Source: Nitrosospira briensis (GTDB lineage Bacteria > Pseudomonadota > Gammaproteobacteria > Burkholderiales > Nitrosomonadaceae). Taken from it: DNA of 62,963 bases. A program made the translations under genes and the position numbers. Below the pieces are notes generated by a model. It had not been told where the DNA came from, made no database searches, and was given only the letters and a program-made list of their open reading frames with translations. How positions within the stretch are numbered: position 1 is the first letter of the stretch; each line of letters starts with the position of its first letter. The stretch lies in contig NZ_FOVJ01000010.1 in NCBI RefSeq assembly GCF_900115125.1, positions 1 to 62,963 on the forward strand, written 5' to 3'. This document shows positions 1-10,175 of this stretch, in pieces.

Positions 1-171
1 TGGTTCATGGAAGAACTCTTCAGCGCGCCATTGCATTGGGGCTTCGTGGTATTGGCATGGGCTGCCCTGTTTGCTGGCGGTGTCGCGGTGCAGATTATTG
101 CCCGCTTCTCCAATCTGCTGGACGTGCAGTGGAACAACCAAAGCAGGGCGATTCTGGATGACGTCGTCTAA
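1..171 (+). CDS. amoC: Ammonia monooxygenase subunit C, 3' end (partial)
   Basis: The gene enters from the left edge in frame 1 and stops with TAA at 169-171, leaving 56 residues. The fragment begins [17 protein letters not shown], which I recognise as the conserved C-terminal part of AmoC, including its last membrane helix, and ends in the polar tail seen in Nitrosomonadaceae AmoC ([10 protein letters not shown]). AmoC is an integral membrane subunit of the copper-containing ammonia monooxygenase that oxidises ammonia to hydroxylamine. In amoCAB operons amoC is followed by amoA. Here a strong terminator comes 26 bases after the stop and no amoA follows, so this is probably a singleton amoC copy. 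The upstream part lies outside the window, so a rearranged operon cannot be excluded. Confidence 0.9.
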   Translation, partial: WFMEELFSAPLHWGFVVLAWAALFAGGVAVQIIARFSNLLDVQWNNQSRAILDDVV

Positions 172-196
172 GTCCAGACGGTAACGGTCGTTGTAC

Positions 197-234
197 AACC
201 CCATCCCTTTTCCTAGTGGGGGATGGGGTTTTTT
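197..234 (+). terminator. Rho-independent terminator after amoC
   Basis: A perfect 11-base-pair stem (AACCCCATCCC at 197-207 with GGGATGGGGTT at 220-230) closes a 12-base loop and runs into four more T. It sits 26 bases after the amoC stop and should end that transcript before any downstream gene. Confidence 0.9.
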
Positions 235-426
235 GTCGCCGATTAAGGTAAACCCGAAAGAGTGTCTTTACACGACACACTCTAAGTACACCATAAAGAA
301 ACGTGTTTTTGGAAGGGTGCGGGAAGCAACTGGCGCCGCCGCACCATCAGTTCCGCTTATGACAGCTCGAACATAGCGATATTCGCGCTTCGCAGAAACC
401 TTAACCTCAAATGCCAGCGATTGCGG

Positions 427-729
427 TCAGCTCGGGAGCTTAACGCCAAGGACATCTACATGTTCAATTTGCGGGGGCTCAGCCAACAGATCCGCAGCGT
501 TGGCCATCAGGGCTTCGGCAATCGGGCCGGACAAATGTGCTGATCGTCCTGCCTCATCGACAAATGCGTCAAAAATACCGAAAGTAGACGGGCCGAGACG
601 CAGGGCAAACCAGATTGGAGTAGTAGTTTCCTGACTCGCCATAGTTAATCCTTGCCTTAAAAAATTCTCTACGTCAGCTTCTCTCCCCGGTTTGGCTTGT
701 AATCTTACAAACAGCGCCACTGTTACCAT
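427..729 (-). CDS. Antibiotic biosynthesis monooxygenase (ABM) domain protein, putative quinol monooxygenase
   Basis: The 100-residue protein fits the single-domain ABM/YgiN-type dimeric alpha-beta barrel. The N-terminus (MVTVALFVRLQAKPGREADVE) is a typical first strand and helix of the fold, and the middle IFDAFVDEAGRSAHLSG matches the conserved strand-helix with the family His. These small cofactor-free enzymes usually act on quinols or aromatic electrophiles in the cytoplasm; the substrate cannot be told from sequence. The ATG at 729 is preceded by AAGGAAA at good spacing. It is divergent from the GlxA-type regulator, with about 100 bases between starts, so that regulator may control it. 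Confidence 0.8.
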   Translation of the reverse strand: MVTVALFVRLQAKPGREADVENFLRQGLTMASQETTTPIWFALRLGPSTFGIFDAFVDEAGRSAHLSGPIAEALMANAADLLAEPPQIEHVDVLGVKLPS

Positions 730-813
730 TTTGATTTCCTTTTTAAGTTGATCAATCGAGACTCAACTCTAGTCATCAAAACACCTTTTGCCTAGTGGCA
801 AGATTGACAGATT

Positions 814-822
814 TGATATAAT
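814..822 (+). promoter_or_regulatory. Extended -10 promoter element for the AraC-type regulator (possible leaderless mRNA)
   Basis: TGATATAAT is a perfect extended -10 (TG-n-TATAAT) ending 7 bases before the ATG at 830. Transcription would start at or within a base or two of the start codon. No Shine-Dalgarno sequence lies between them, which suggests a leaderless transcript. A TTGACA at 804-809 is too close (7-base spacer) to serve as its -35. Confidence 0.5.
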
Positions 823-829
823 TATCGCC

Positions 830-1804
830 ATGCGTATCCACATACTCGCACTCGATGAGGTTTTTGACACCGGACTATCGACACTCCTCGATACATTGAA
901 TATCGCAAATGATCTTGCGAGTTCCGTTGATGCTCTTTCGACGCGCTTCACCGTGACTGTTATCGGTATGCGCAGGAGAATCCGCACGAGCCACGGATTT
1001 ACCGTGCCGATAGTAGCCACCTCACGAAGCGAATCTCCAGACGTAGTATTGATTCCGGCGTTAGGGGCAAAAATGCCCGAAACACTGGAGTTGGCGCTCA
1101 AGCGAAAAGATGTACGTGATGCTGGCTCTCTGCTGCGCGAATTGGCGGGGGCCGGTACTCTGGTTGGCGCCGCGTGTACCGGGACGTTTGTTCTTGCAGA
1201 CACTTCACTCCTTGAAGGGCGAAGTGCTACCACGTCATGGTGGCTGGCTCCATTGTTCCGCGAACGTTATCCCGGTGTGCGGCTTGAAGAGTCCCGCATG
1301 GTTATAAGCTCATCCGGATTTGTCACTGCCGGCGCTGCACTGGCCCATATTGATCTGGCACTGTGGCTTATACGCCGCAGCAGTCCAACGCTCGCGGAGT
1401 TGACCGCGCGATTTCTGTTGATTGAACCGCGGAGTTCGCAGGCGGTTTTCGCAATACCTGATCACCTGTCACACGCGGATACGCTGGTTCAAAGGTTCGA
1501 GCTCTGGGCGCGATGTCGATTGGGAAAGCCTTTCTCCCTTGGCGACGCCGCAATTGCGACTGGCTCAAGTGAGAGAACACTTTCACGCCGCTTGCAAGCA
1601 GTGGTAGGCAAGTCTCCACTTTCTTATTTTCAGGATCTTCGTGTGGAGCGCGCGATCCATCTTCTGAGAACAAGCAGCGATAACGTCGATTCGATCGCCG
1701 CTCAGGTTGGTTATGCAGATGGCGCAACATTGCGCTCGCTTCTTCGACGCAAAACCGGACGTCCTGTCAGCGCACTTCGGATACCGCCCTGGGGGCAGCC
1801 GTAA
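830..1804 (+). CDS. GlxA-family transcriptional regulator (DJ-1/PfpI domain plus AraC-type HTH)
   Basis: A 324-residue cytoplasmic regulator. Residues about 1-190 form a DJ-1/PfpI class I glutamine-amidotransferase-like domain with GAACTGTFVLA as the nucleophile-elbow region, probably a sensor rather than an enzyme. Residues about 220-320 form an AraC-type double helix-turn-helix, ending in the signature SIAAQVGYADGATLRSLLRRKTG. I chose ATG 830 over the TTG at 788 because 788 lies upstream of a perfect -10 element and the protein from 830 begins with the usual first strand (MRIHILALDEV). It is divergent from the ABM monooxygenase gene, its likely target. The ligand is unknown. Confidence 0.85.
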   Translation: MRIHILALDEVFDTGLSTLLDTLNIANDLASSVDALSTRFTVTVIGMRRRIRTSHGFTVPIVATSRSESPDVVLIPALGAKMPETLELALKRKDVRDAGSLLRELAGAGTLVGAACTGTFVLADTSLLEGRSATTSWWLAPLFRERYPGVRLEESRMVISSSGFVTAGAALAHIDLALWLIRRSSPTLAELTARFLLIEPRSSQAVFAIPDHLSHADTLVQRFELWARCRLGKPFSLGDAAIATGSSERTLSRRLQAVVGKSPLSYFQDLRVERAIHLLRTSSDNVDSIAAQVGYADGATLRSLLRRKTGRPVSALRIPPWGQP

Positions 1805-1973
1805 GGCGAATCAAACTTGCCTGCCTCATATAATTCATCAACCAGTTGACGGGCTGACATGTTCGGTTTCAGTCTATTCATGCTGGCGATCATCAAACAT
1901 CAGCGGGCCGTGGGGTAGCATGTCTTCTAGTGTAAAATGATGTGTTTTCCATTGTCGAATGAATAGATAGTTT

Positions 1974-4900
1974 ATGCTTCGACTTCAGGGCGGCAACGCC
2001 CTCTCCCCTTTCCGTCTTGAAAAACTGAGGAACGCCCTGAGAGTCGCCGTTCCGCAAGTCTCCGGCATTCATGCGGAATACTGGTATTTTTGCGCGACCG
2101 GGCGCGATCTGAAGGCCGGCGAGGTTGCCATTCTTGAGAGGCTGCTCAAGTGTGCGCCGAAGGAACGGGCAGTCCAGCAGGCTGAGCATGCCAAAGGCGA
2201 ATTGTTGCTGGTCGTGCCCCGTCCCGGCACCATATCTCCATGGTCTACCAAAGCCACTGATATTGTCCACAATTGCGGGTTGGGAGCGGTGGAACGGGTG
2301 GAGCGCGGCGTGGCTTTTTACATTTGGCCAGGAAGCGAAGATTCCGCCAGATTGTCTCCCGAAACCGGAACCGGGGATGCACGGCTCGCGCTGATACACG
2401 ACCGCATGACCGAGGCGGTATTTGGCTCTTTCGATGACGCGGAACAACTGTTCAGGCATTTCCCTCCGCAACCGCTGAAAACCGTTGATGTGCTAACCCG
2501 TGGAAAAGAAGCACTGGAAAAGGCAAATAGCGAGATGGGACTCGCATTGTCATCTGATGAAATCGACTATTTCGCCGCTTATTTCATGCGCATCGCGCGT
2601 AATCCCATGGACGTGGAATTGATGATGTTCGCGCAGGCGAATTCAGAGCATTGCCGCCACAAGATCTTCAATGCGGACTGGGTAATAGATGGCGAGCCCC
2701 GGACGAAGTCGTTATTTTCAATGATACGCAATACTCACGAGCAGAATCCGCAAGGTACGGTGGTAGCGTACGCGGATAATTCGGCTGTGATGGAGGGCGC
2801 CGCGATTGCCCGCTTCTACCCCGGCAAGGATAATGCGTATGGCTATGCCGAGGAGCAGACGCATATCCTGATGAAAGTGGAAACGCACAATCATCCTACC
2901 GCGATTTCGCCTTTTCCGGGCGCCGCTACCGGCGTGGGAGGGGAGATTCGGGACGAAGGCGCCACAGGCCGCGGCGCCAAGCCCAGGGCTGGACTCAGCG
3001 GCTTCTCGGTTTCCAATTTGAGTATTCCCGGATTTATTCAGCCCTGGGAGGCCTGTCCGGAAATGGAACCGGGTCATTCATACGGCAAGCCGGCGCGCAC
3101 CGCGTCGGCTTTGCAGATCATGCTGGAAGGCCCCATCGGGGGTGCCGCATTCAACAATGAGTTCGGCCGGCCTAATCTCGCAGGGTATTTCCGTACCTTC
3201 GAGGAGCACGTCGGCGGCGAGATGCGCGGTTACCACAAACCTATCATGCTGGCCGGCGGCATCGGCCATATTGCGGAACGTCATTCCTTTAAGGAAGAGT
3301 TTCCGGCCGGAGCGCTGTTGATCCAGTTGGGCGGACCAGGCATGTTGATCGGTCTGGGCGGCGGCGCGGCGTCCAGCATGGATACGGGAAAAAATGCGGA
3401 GAGCCTTGACTTCGACTCGGTTCAGCGCGGCAATCCGGAAATGGAGCGGCGTGCGCAGGAGGTTATCGACAACTGCTGGCAGATGGAAAGACGTGGTGAG
3501 CCTAACCCTATCCTTTCAATTCATGACGTTGGCGCGGGCGGCTTATCCAATGCGCTACCGGAGTTGTTGCACGGTTCGGGACGGGGGGGCTGTCTCGATT
3601 TACGCGCTATTCCCTCCGAGGAGCCCGGCATGTCGCCGATGCAGATCTGGAGCAATGAGGCGCAGGAACGGTATGTGCTCGCAATCAGACCCGAGTCGCT
3701 GGAATTATTCCTGGCAATTTGCGAGCGCGAACGCTGCCCGTTCGCGGTGGTGGGGACAGCGGCGGCACAGGAGCAACTCGTCGTAACTGATTCCCTCTTC
3801 GGCAACCGGCCGGTGGATATGGATCTTTCCGTATTGCTGGGCAAACCGCCGAAAATGACGCGTGATGTGACACGCATTAAAAAACAGCTCAAGTCTTTTG
3901 ATGCGCCGGGAGTAAATCTCCGGGAAGCAGCATATCGTGTGCTTCGGTTGCCCACGGTGGCGGACAAGACTTTTCTCATCAGCATCGGTGACCGAAGCGT
4001 TGGGGGAATGACCGCACGTGACCAGATGGTGGGACCGTGGCAGGTTCCCGTTGCGGATGTTGCGGTAACATTGATGGGTTATCGCACGTACCTGGGCGAA
4101 GCCTTCGCGGTCGGCGAGCGCACGCCTGTGGCGCTGGTTGATCCCGCTGCTTCGGCACGGATGGCGGTGGGCGAGGCCGTTACCAATATCGCGGCGGCGC
4201 TGATTGAAAACATCGGTGAGATCAAGCTTTCCGCAAACTGGATGGCCGCGGCGGGGCACCCGGGCGAAGACGCCGCCCTGTTCGATGCGGTACACGCGGT
4301 AGGCATGGAATTATGTCCACGGTTGGGAATCAGCATTCCGGTGGGCAAAGACTCGATGTCGATGAAAACCGTGTGGGCATCGGATACTGCCCAGGAAGGC
4401 CAGGGGGAAGAAAAAGAAGTGATTGCTCCCTTGTCGCTGATCGTTTCCGCGTTTGCGAGAGTGACAGATGTGCGCAAAACGCTGACACCGCAGTTGCGCG
4501 TCGATCATGGGGAGACAGAACTGATTCTGATCGACCTGGGGGAAGGCAGGAACCGTCTGGGCGGTTCGGCGCTGGCGCAGGTTTATAAACAGGTAGGCGA
4601 TGACGCGCCGGATTTAGAGAGTCTGGAAGGAGCGGATATACTTAAGGGTTTCTTTTCAGCCATACAGCGCCTGAACCGTGAAAACAGGATAGCCGCGTAT
4701 CATGACCGCTCCGACGGCGGTTTGTTTGCGGTATTGTGCGAGATGGCTTTTGCGGGACACGCAGGCTTAAGCATCAACCTGGATCAGTTGTGTTTCGATG
4801 CGCTCGCGACCGATATCGATGGCAGCGAACGCCAACCGGAAGCACTGGGCGGAAGATTCCTGGAGCGCATCCTGTCTGTTCTGTTTAACGAAGAACTGGG

Positions 4901-6002
4901 CGCAGTGATCCAGATAAAGACTGGCGATCGCCGGGATGTGCTGGCTGTGTTGTCGGAAGAAGGTTTGCGTGACCTGAGTTTTGTCATTGGCAACGTTAAT
5001 GACGGAGATGAAATCAGGTTTCTGCGCAACAATAAGGCGATATTTTCTGAAAAGCGCGTTGACTTGCATCGCGCCTGGTCGGACACCACTTACCGGATGC
5101 AAAAGCTGCGCGACAACCCGGAATGCGCGCAACAGGAGTACGATCGCATACTCGATGTTCGTGATCCCGGTCTATACGCGCAACTGAGTTTCGACGTGGA
5201 GCATGACATTGCGGCGCCCTACATCCAGGCAGGCACCCGGCCACGAATCGCGATTTTGCGCGAACAAGGCGTAAATGGTCATGTCGAGATGGCTGCGGCC
5301 TTCGATCGGGCCGGATTTGCCGCGACCGATGTGCACATGAGCGATATCATTGCGGGGCGGGTTTCCCTTAGAGATTACAAGGGCTTCGCCGCGTGCGGCG
5401 GATTTTCATATGGTGACGTGCTGGGCGCCGGGGAGGGTTGGGCCAGTTCCATCCTGTATAACGCTCGCGCCCGGGACGAGTTTGAAGCTTTTTTCGCGCA
5501 GAAGGACACCTTTGCTCTGGGCGTATGCAATGGCTGCCAGATGATGAGCAATCTGCGGGAAATCATTCCCGGAACAGCCCGGTGGCCAAAATTTGTGCGA
5601 AACAAATCTGAGCAGTTCGAGGCCCGCTTTGTCATGGTGGAAGTGCCGCAAAGTCCGTCACTGTTTTTTGATGGTATGGGCGGGAGCAGTATGCCGATTG
5701 CGGTGGCGCATGGCGAGGGCTGTGCGGAATTTGCCGATGAGGGTGGCGCCTCCATGATCTCGTCCCTGGTTGCGATGCGTTTTGTGGATAATCGGGGCGA
5801 ACCCACCGATGTTTACCCACTCAATCCCAGCGGTTCTCCTCAGGGCATTGCCGGTGTGACGACAACGGACGGGCGTTTCACCATCCTCATGCCCCACCCC
5901 GAGCGCGGAGTCCGGGCGGTGCAGAACTCGTGGCATCCGGGATGGGCGGAGGACGCGCCCTGGATGCGGATGTTCAGGAACGCGCGTAAATGGATGGGAT
6001 GA
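1974..6002 (+). CDS. purL: Phosphoribosylformylglycinamidine synthase (single-chain PurL)
   Basis: This enzyme converts FGAR plus glutamine and ATP to FGAM, the fourth step of purine synthesis, in the cytosol. At 1342 residues it is the long fused form, slightly longer than the 1295-residue E. coli enzyme. An N-terminal PurS-like part is followed by two AIRS-type ATP-binding halves ([10 protein letters not shown] near residue 225; [18 protein letters not shown] near residue 305) and a C-terminal glutamine amidotransferase from about residue 1085. The triad is visible: Cys1185 in GVCNGCQMM, and His1308 and Glu1310 in PHPERG. It stands alone between the regulator and the ChaN-like gene. Confidence 0.97.
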   Translation: MLRLQGGNALSPFRLEKLRNALRVAVPQVSGIHAEYWYFCATGRDLKAGEVAILERLLKCAPKERAVQQAEHAKGELLLVVPRPGTISPWSTKATDIVHNCGLGAVERVERGVAFYIWPGSEDSARLSPETGTGDARLALIHDRMTEAVFGSFDDAEQLFRHFPPQPLKTVDVLTRGKEALEKANSEMGLALSSDEIDYFAAYFMRIARNPMDVELMMFAQANSEHCRHKIFNADWVIDGEPRTKSLFSMIRNTHEQNPQGTVVAYADNSAVMEGAAIARFYPGKDNAYGYAEEQTHILMKVETHNHPTAISPFPGAATGVGGEIRDEGATGRGAKPRAGLSGFSVSNLSIPGFIQPWEACPEMEPGHSYGKPARTASALQIMLEGPIGGAAFNNEFGRPNLAGYFRTFEEHVGGEMRGYHKPIMLAGGIGHIAERHSFKEEFPAGALLIQLGGPGMLIGLGGGAASSMDTGKNAESLDFDSVQRGNPEMERRAQEVIDNCWQMERRGEPNPILSIHDVGAGGLSNALPELLHGSGRGGCLDLRAIPSEEPGMSPMQIWSNEAQERYVLAIRPESLELFLAICERERCPFAVVGTAAAQEQLVVTDSLFGNRPVDMDLSVLLGKPPKMTRDVTRIKKQLKSFDAPGVNLREAAYRVLRLPTVADKTFLISIGDRSVGGMTARDQMVGPWQVPVADVAVTLMGYRTYLGEAFAVGERTPVALVDPAASARMAVGEAVTNIAAALIENIGEIKLSANWMAAAGHPGEDAALFDAVHAVGMELCPRLGISIPVGKDSMSMKTVWASDTAQEGQGEEKEVIAPLSLIVSAFARVTDVRKTLTPQLRVDHGETELILIDLGEGRNRLGGSALAQVYKQVGDDAPDLESLEGADILKGFFSAIQRLNRENRIAAYHDRSDGGLFAVLCEMAFAGHAGLSINLDQLCFDALATDIDGSERQPEALGGRFLERILSVLFNEELGAVIQIKTGDRRDVLAVLSEEGLRDLSFVIGNVNDGDEIRFLRNNKAIFSEKRVDLHRAWSDTTYRMQKLRDNPECAQQEYDRILDVRDPGLYAQLSFDVEHDIAAPYIQAGTRPRIAILREQGVNGHVEMAAAFDRAGFAATDVHMSDIIAGRVSLRDYKGFAACGGFSYGDVLGAGEGWASSILYNARARDEFEAFFAQKDTFALGVCNGCQMMSNLREIIPGTARWPKFVRNKSEQFEARFVMVEVPQSPSLFFDGMGGSSMPIAVAHGEGCAEFADEGGASMISSLVAMRFVDNRGEPTDVYPLNPSGSPQGIAGVTTTDGRFTILMPHPERGVRAVQNSWHPGWAEDAPWMRMFRNARKWMG

Positions 6003-6161
6003 GCGAAGGGCGCGACTGTAAGCGGTAAGTGTCCGTGGAGCATGTTCTGATCGAGATGTCTCGAGGTTGCTTGAGCCAGGGAATTTTCGCCTTGCGAAGC
6101 CAGGGAGATTGGGTGGAGGAGTTGAGAGAGTTCGCCTGTTCATGATGAAGGAGTATGCGGT

Positions 6162-7406
6162 TTGAAAATTTTTTGGAATGCGTTCTTTGCCCCCTTGAGA
6201 GTGCTTCTCGTCTTTGCCTTATTTGTTTCCAGCGTTTCCCTCAACAACGCGTTGGCGCAGACGAAGGCGGCCGCCGACAGCCAGAACAAGGAAAGGGGAA
6301 GCGCGAACTGTGCGCCAGCCGGAAGCTGGACCGTGCCCGGCAAGGGAGAGATATCCGTGACTGATGTCATTGCGGCCGCCGCCAAGCGTTCGGTGGTGCT
6401 GCTTGGTGAAATGCACGATAACACCGAGCACCACCGGTGGCAATTGCAGACGCTGGCAGCGTTGCACGCCGAGCATCCAGACATGGTAATCGGTTTCGAA
6501 ATGTTTCCGCGCCGCGTGCAGAAGGCGCTCGATCAGTGGGTGGCGGGCGAACTGACCGAGTCGCAATTTCTAGCCGCGTCCGACTGGAACGCTGTCTGGA
6601 GCACCGATGCGCGTCTCTATCTGCCGCTGTTTCATTTTGCGCGCATGAACCGCGTGCCGATGGTGGCGCTGAATATCGATACGCGGTTGAGACGCTCGGT
6701 TGCGGCGAAGGGTTTCGGCGCCGTTCCCGAAAATGAACGTGAAGGCGTGCTGCCTCCTTCTGCGCCGAGCGCTGCCTATCTTGGTTACCTGCTGCCCATC
6801 TACGGTGAGCACGAGCGTGCCGGCAAAAAGAAAAATCCGGGGCGCGACGATCCGGATTTTCTGCGTTTTGTCGAGGGCCAGCAGCTCTGGGACGGGGCAA
6901 TGGCGCAGGCGATAAATGCCGCGCTGAGCAGGCCAGGACGTCCTCTTGTCGTTGGAATCATGGGTTCGGGCCACATCAAGCATGGATATGGGGTCCCCCA
7001 TCAGTTGAAGGCCCTCGGCGTAAGCGACGTGGGCACTCTTCTGCCGTGGAATAGCGGCACGTCTTGCGGACAGATGATCGCAGGATTGGCGGATGCGGTA
7101 TTTGGTACGGCATCGTTATCGTTCGTGGGGCATGACGCGCCACGGCAGCGTCTTGGTATCCGCTTTGAATTGGCGGAGGACGGTGGCGCTCGCGTGCTTC
7201 AGGTGGAGAAGGGGAGCATCGCGGATAAATCGGGGATCCGCGACAGCGACATAATCAGCGAAGCCGCGGGTTTTTCGGTCAGACGGCTCGAGGATATCGT
7301 CGAAATAGTGAAGCGCCAGGCGCCAGGTACATGGTTGCCGCTCAAGCTTAAACGGGGCGGCGATACGATCGAGATCATCGCCAAGTTTCCGGCGATGCCG
7401 AAGTGA
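6162..7406 (+). CDS. ChaN/Tiki-superfamily exported protein with C-terminal PDZ domain
   Basis: A 414-residue exported protein. The first ~33 residues form a signal peptide (hydrophobic VLLVFALFVSSVSLNNALAQ). Residues about 55-290 match the ChaN-like haem-binding/Tiki fold, with the signature LLGEMHDNTEHH and later GFEMFPRR. Residues about 320-410 form a PDZ domain (RLGIRFELAEDGG, then GSIADKSGIRDSDII). I chose TTG 6162 because AAGGAG at 6148-6153 is 8 bases before it; the ATG at 6155 is in another frame and too close. Its stop overlaps the next gene's earliest possible start, so the two are probably co-translated. ChaN proteins bind haem and relatives act as metalloproteases; the role here is inferred. 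Confidence 0.8.
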   Translation: MKIFWNAFFAPLRVLLVFALFVSSVSLNNALAQTKAAADSQNKERGSANCAPAGSWTVPGKGEISVTDVIAAAAKRSVVLLGEMHDNTEHHRWQLQTLAALHAEHPDMVIGFEMFPRRVQKALDQWVAGELTESQFLAASDWNAVWSTDARLYLPLFHFARMNRVPMVALNIDTRLRRSVAAKGFGAVPENEREGVLPPSAPSAAYLGYLLPIYGEHERAGKKKNPGRDDPDFLRFVEGQQLWDGAMAQAINAALSRPGRPLVVGIMGSGHIKHGYGVPHQLKALGVSDVGTLLPWNSGTSCGQMIAGLADAVFGTASLSFVGHDAPRQRLGIRFELAEDGGARVLQVEKGSIADKSGIRDSDIISEAAGFSVRRLEDIVEIVKRQAPGTWLPLKLKRGGDTIEIIAKFPAMPK

Positions 7407-7426
7407 TACTAATGATGAGGTGGATG

Positions 7427-9511
7427 ATGAAGTTGATGGCAGGGTTGCGCATATTGAATATCTGGAGTGGCATTGCATACATCCTGGTCCCGATTTTTAC
7501 TTTAACCTCGATCACTTTAACTACCTCAACCAGCGCATTTGCCGCTTCCAGCGAAGCGGCGGACACCGCCGAGGTTCACTACGATATTACCGTGCGGATT
7601 GACCCGGTGGCGCGCAGCATAGAAGGGCGCAGCGTTATCACGGTGAACACGCCTGACGAGTTGACCCTGATGCTGGGACGCCGTTTCGGGGTTATGCACG
7701 CGCGGGTGGACGGCACATCCCTGGGGCCGGCCGCAAGCATGGGAAAGATGCGGGTCTGGGGGATTTCGGGTGGTCAGAAAATTCCGCGCCGTATCGAGGT
7801 TCGATGGGGCGGAGAGCTTTCCGCGCTGGATATCTCGCTCGATCATCCCCAGACGCTCGGACGCGACGAGCCTGCAAGTGGAGAGGCGGGCACTTTCCTG
7901 CCTGATTCAAGCGGCTGGTACCCGTACATTGCGGGAAAACTTGCCAGTTATCGCTTGAATATCGAGCTGCCGGCGGGGCAGCGCGGCATCGTCCCCGGCC
8001 GGTTAATAGAGGAATCCGAGTCAAACGAGGGATATCATGCCCGTTTTGAATTTCCTTCCCCCACCGGTGGCATCGATCTCATGGCCGGCCCTTACACTGT
8101 CGAGACACGAACCATGCGCAGCGCGGGCGGCAAGCCGATTCAGTTGCGGACCTATTTCCACCCGCAGATTGGCGATCTCGCCCCTGCCTACCTCGATTCG
8201 GTAAAGGAGTATGTCGAGCTCTACGAATCCTGGATCGGCGCCTATCCATTTTCCGAGTTCAGCGTCGTATCGAGCCCGACGCCGACAGGCTTTGGCATGC
8301 CGACGCTCACCTATCTGGGGATAGATGTGCTGCGGCTGCCGTTTATCCGGTCCACCTCGCTCGGCCATGAGGTGCTGCATAACTGGTGGGGAAACGGCGT
8401 ATACCCCGACTATGGCAGAGGCAACTGGTCGGAGGGGCTTACCACCTTCATGGCGGACTACGCTTACAAGGAGCGTGAAAGCCCTGAAGCGGCCCGCGAG
8501 ATGCGGCGCGGTTGGCTGCGCGACTTTGCCGCGTTGTCCCCTGGCCAGGATGCGCCCCTTTCCACCTTTACCTCGCGTACGCACGGAGCGACGCAAATCG
8601 TTGGGTACAACAAGGCGGCAATGATTTTCTTCATGCTGCGAGATTTGCTCGGGCGTGAAACCTTCGATCGCGCGCTCCAGACGTTTTGGCGCGAACAGCG
8701 CTTTCGCATCGCATCATGGGCTGATTTACAGCGCTCATTCGAAGCCGCTTCCGGACAGGATCTCAGCGTTTTCTTCGACCAGTGGCTCTCTCAGGCAGGC
8801 GCGCCGGTTGTACGCATCGCGGACGCGGCGCACGTGAAGCCGGAGTCGGGCCAGCATCGTCTTACCGTCACGCTTGAACAGACCGACCCGCCATACCGGT
8901 TGCGCGTGCCTGTCGCGGTACGTACTGGCGAGAGCGAGGAACTCCATACGCTTGACCTTGAGAGCGGGCGCCGGGTATTCACGCTCGACGTGGCCGCACG
9001 GCCACTGGAAGTGGTTCTGGATCCGAATCTCCAGTTGTTCCGCCGCCTGATGCCCGACGAGGCGCCCCCGATCCTGCGGCAGGTGATGGTAGACAAAGCA
9101 GCCGTCACCGTTTTGCTTCCGGAAAGCGGAGACTTGCGCGAGGCCGCCGAAACGCTTGCGGCGAAACTTCAACACCGCGCGCCGAAACTGGTTTCCGGGA
9201 CGGACAGCGCGCCGTCTGTGCCGACTCTCGTGATCGGCCTGCAGGAGCAGGTGGATACGTGGCTTTCGCACCACCGATTGCCTGCGCGGCCTGAAGTCGT
9301 GCGGGGTAAAGGTTCCGCGCAGGCGTGGACGGTCATGCGGCCGGATGGCGTGACGCTCGCTGTCGTATCCGCGCGTGATCCGGCATCCCTGGTAGCACTG
9401 ACACGTCCGCTGCCACACTACGGCCGCCAGAGCTATGTCATTTTCGACGGCGCAAAGGCGATCGCCCGAGGTGCATGGACAACGCGCCCCCAGGTGGTAA
9501 AGCTGCATTGA
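7427..9511 (+). CDS. M1-family-like metallopeptidase, exported, atypical active site
   Basis: A protein of about 694 residues with an N-terminal signal peptide ending near SAFAAS. The zinc site reads HEVLHNWWGN (first His near residue 314) with a Glu in NWSEGL, so zinc binding is intact. The spacing HExxH-x17-E is one shorter than the usual x18. The expected GAMEN aminopeptidase motif reads GFGMPTLTYLG, without the N-terminus-binding Glu. About 150 C-terminal residues match nothing I recognise. GTG 7403 and ATG 7412 are in-frame alternatives; I chose ATG 7427 because GAGG at 7417-7420 is 6 bases before it. It is coupled to the ChaN-PDZ gene and probably acts in the periplasm. Confidence 0.75.
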   Translation: MKLMAGLRILNIWSGIAYILVPIFTLTSITLTTSTSAFAASSEAADTAEVHYDITVRIDPVARSIEGRSVITVNTPDELTLMLGRRFGVMHARVDGTSLGPAASMGKMRVWGISGGQKIPRRIEVRWGGELSALDISLDHPQTLGRDEPASGEAGTFLPDSSGWYPYIAGKLASYRLNIELPAGQRGIVPGRLIEESESNEGYHARFEFPSPTGGIDLMAGPYTVETRTMRSAGGKPIQLRTYFHPQIGDLAPAYLDSVKEYVELYESWIGAYPFSEFSVVSSPTPTGFGMPTLTYLGIDVLRLPFIRSTSLGHEVLHNWWGNGVYPDYGRGNWSEGLTTFMADYAYKERESPEAAREMRRGWLRDFAALSPGQDAPLSTFTSRTHGATQIVGYNKAAMIFFMLRDLLGRETFDRALQTFWREQRFRIASWADLQRSFEAASGQDLSVFFDQWLSQAGAPVVRIADAAHVKPESGQHRLTVTLEQTDPPYRLRVPVAVRTGESEELHTLDLESGRRVFTLDVAARPLEVVLDPNLQLFRRLMPDEAPPILRQVMVDKAAVTVLLPESGDLREAAETLAAKLQHRAPKLVSGTDSAPSVPTLVIGLQEQVDTWLSHHRLPARPEVVRGKGSAQAWTVMRPDGVTLAVVSARDPASLVALTRPLPHYGRQSYVIFDGAKAIARGAWTTRPQVVKLH

Positions 9512-9728
9512 CGTGCTGTTCGAAGCATGGAGCATGAAAAGAAATCTATCTGAACCGGGGAAGACATAAAACATATCCTCAACGGCGCGGGACCTATTCA
9601 TCGGTTCCATTGTCGTATCGTTTCGCAGGTATACGTCCAGGCCGTTGCAGTCGGTTTCCGATTTCCCGACTTCGGAGGGGGTTTTTTTGTTAAAATGTAT
9701 CTAATTTATTAATTTAACGGAGTATTTA

Positions 9729-10154
9729 ATGGCTGTCGAGAGAACCCTGTCTATCATCAAACCTGATGCGGTAGCAAAAAACGTGATCGGAGAAATCTAT
9801 TCGCGCTTCGAAAGCAACGGATTGAAAATAATCGCGGCGCGGATGCTACATCTGTCGCAGGCGGACGCGGAGGGTTTTTACGCAGTGCATCGCAACCGGC
9901 CTTTCTTCAACGATCTGGTGAAATTCATGATTTCCGGGCCGGTAATGATACAAGTACTGGAAGGCGAGGACGCGATCAGAAAAAACCGGGAACTGATGGG
10001 GGCAACCGACCCGAAGCAAGCCGGGAAAGGGACTATCCGCGCAGATTTCGCAGACAGCATCGATGCCAACGCAGTGCATGGCTCTGATGCAGTTGAAACC
10101 GCAGCGGTTGAGATTGCTTATTATTTTCCCGAATTCAACATTTATTCCCGATAA
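9729..10154 (+). CDS. ndk: Nucleoside diphosphate kinase
   Basis: The enzyme moves the gamma phosphate from ATP to nucleoside diphosphates through a phospho-histidine. At 141 residues it has the standard bacterial length. The N-terminus [15 protein letters not shown] and the active-site segment NAVHGSDA, with the phosphorylated His at residue 117, are typical. The ATG follows an AACGGAG ribosome site. The ndk-rlmN order, with only 21 bases between them, is common in proteobacteria and suggests one transcript. Confidence 0.97.
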   Translation: MAVERTLSIIKPDAVAKNVIGEIYSRFESNGLKIIAARMLHLSQADAEGFYAVHRNRPFFNDLVKFMISGPVMIQVLEGEDAIRKNRELMGATDPKQAGKGTIRADFADSIDANAVHGSDAVETAAVEIAYYFPEFNIYSR

Positions 10155-10175
10155 AACGGACCCCGGCTCAACACT

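Noticed and set aside
804-822. TTGACA plus TATAAT in front of the GlxA-type gene as a normal sigma-70 promoter
   Set aside because: The spacer is 7 bases instead of about 17. The extended -10 alone is retained.
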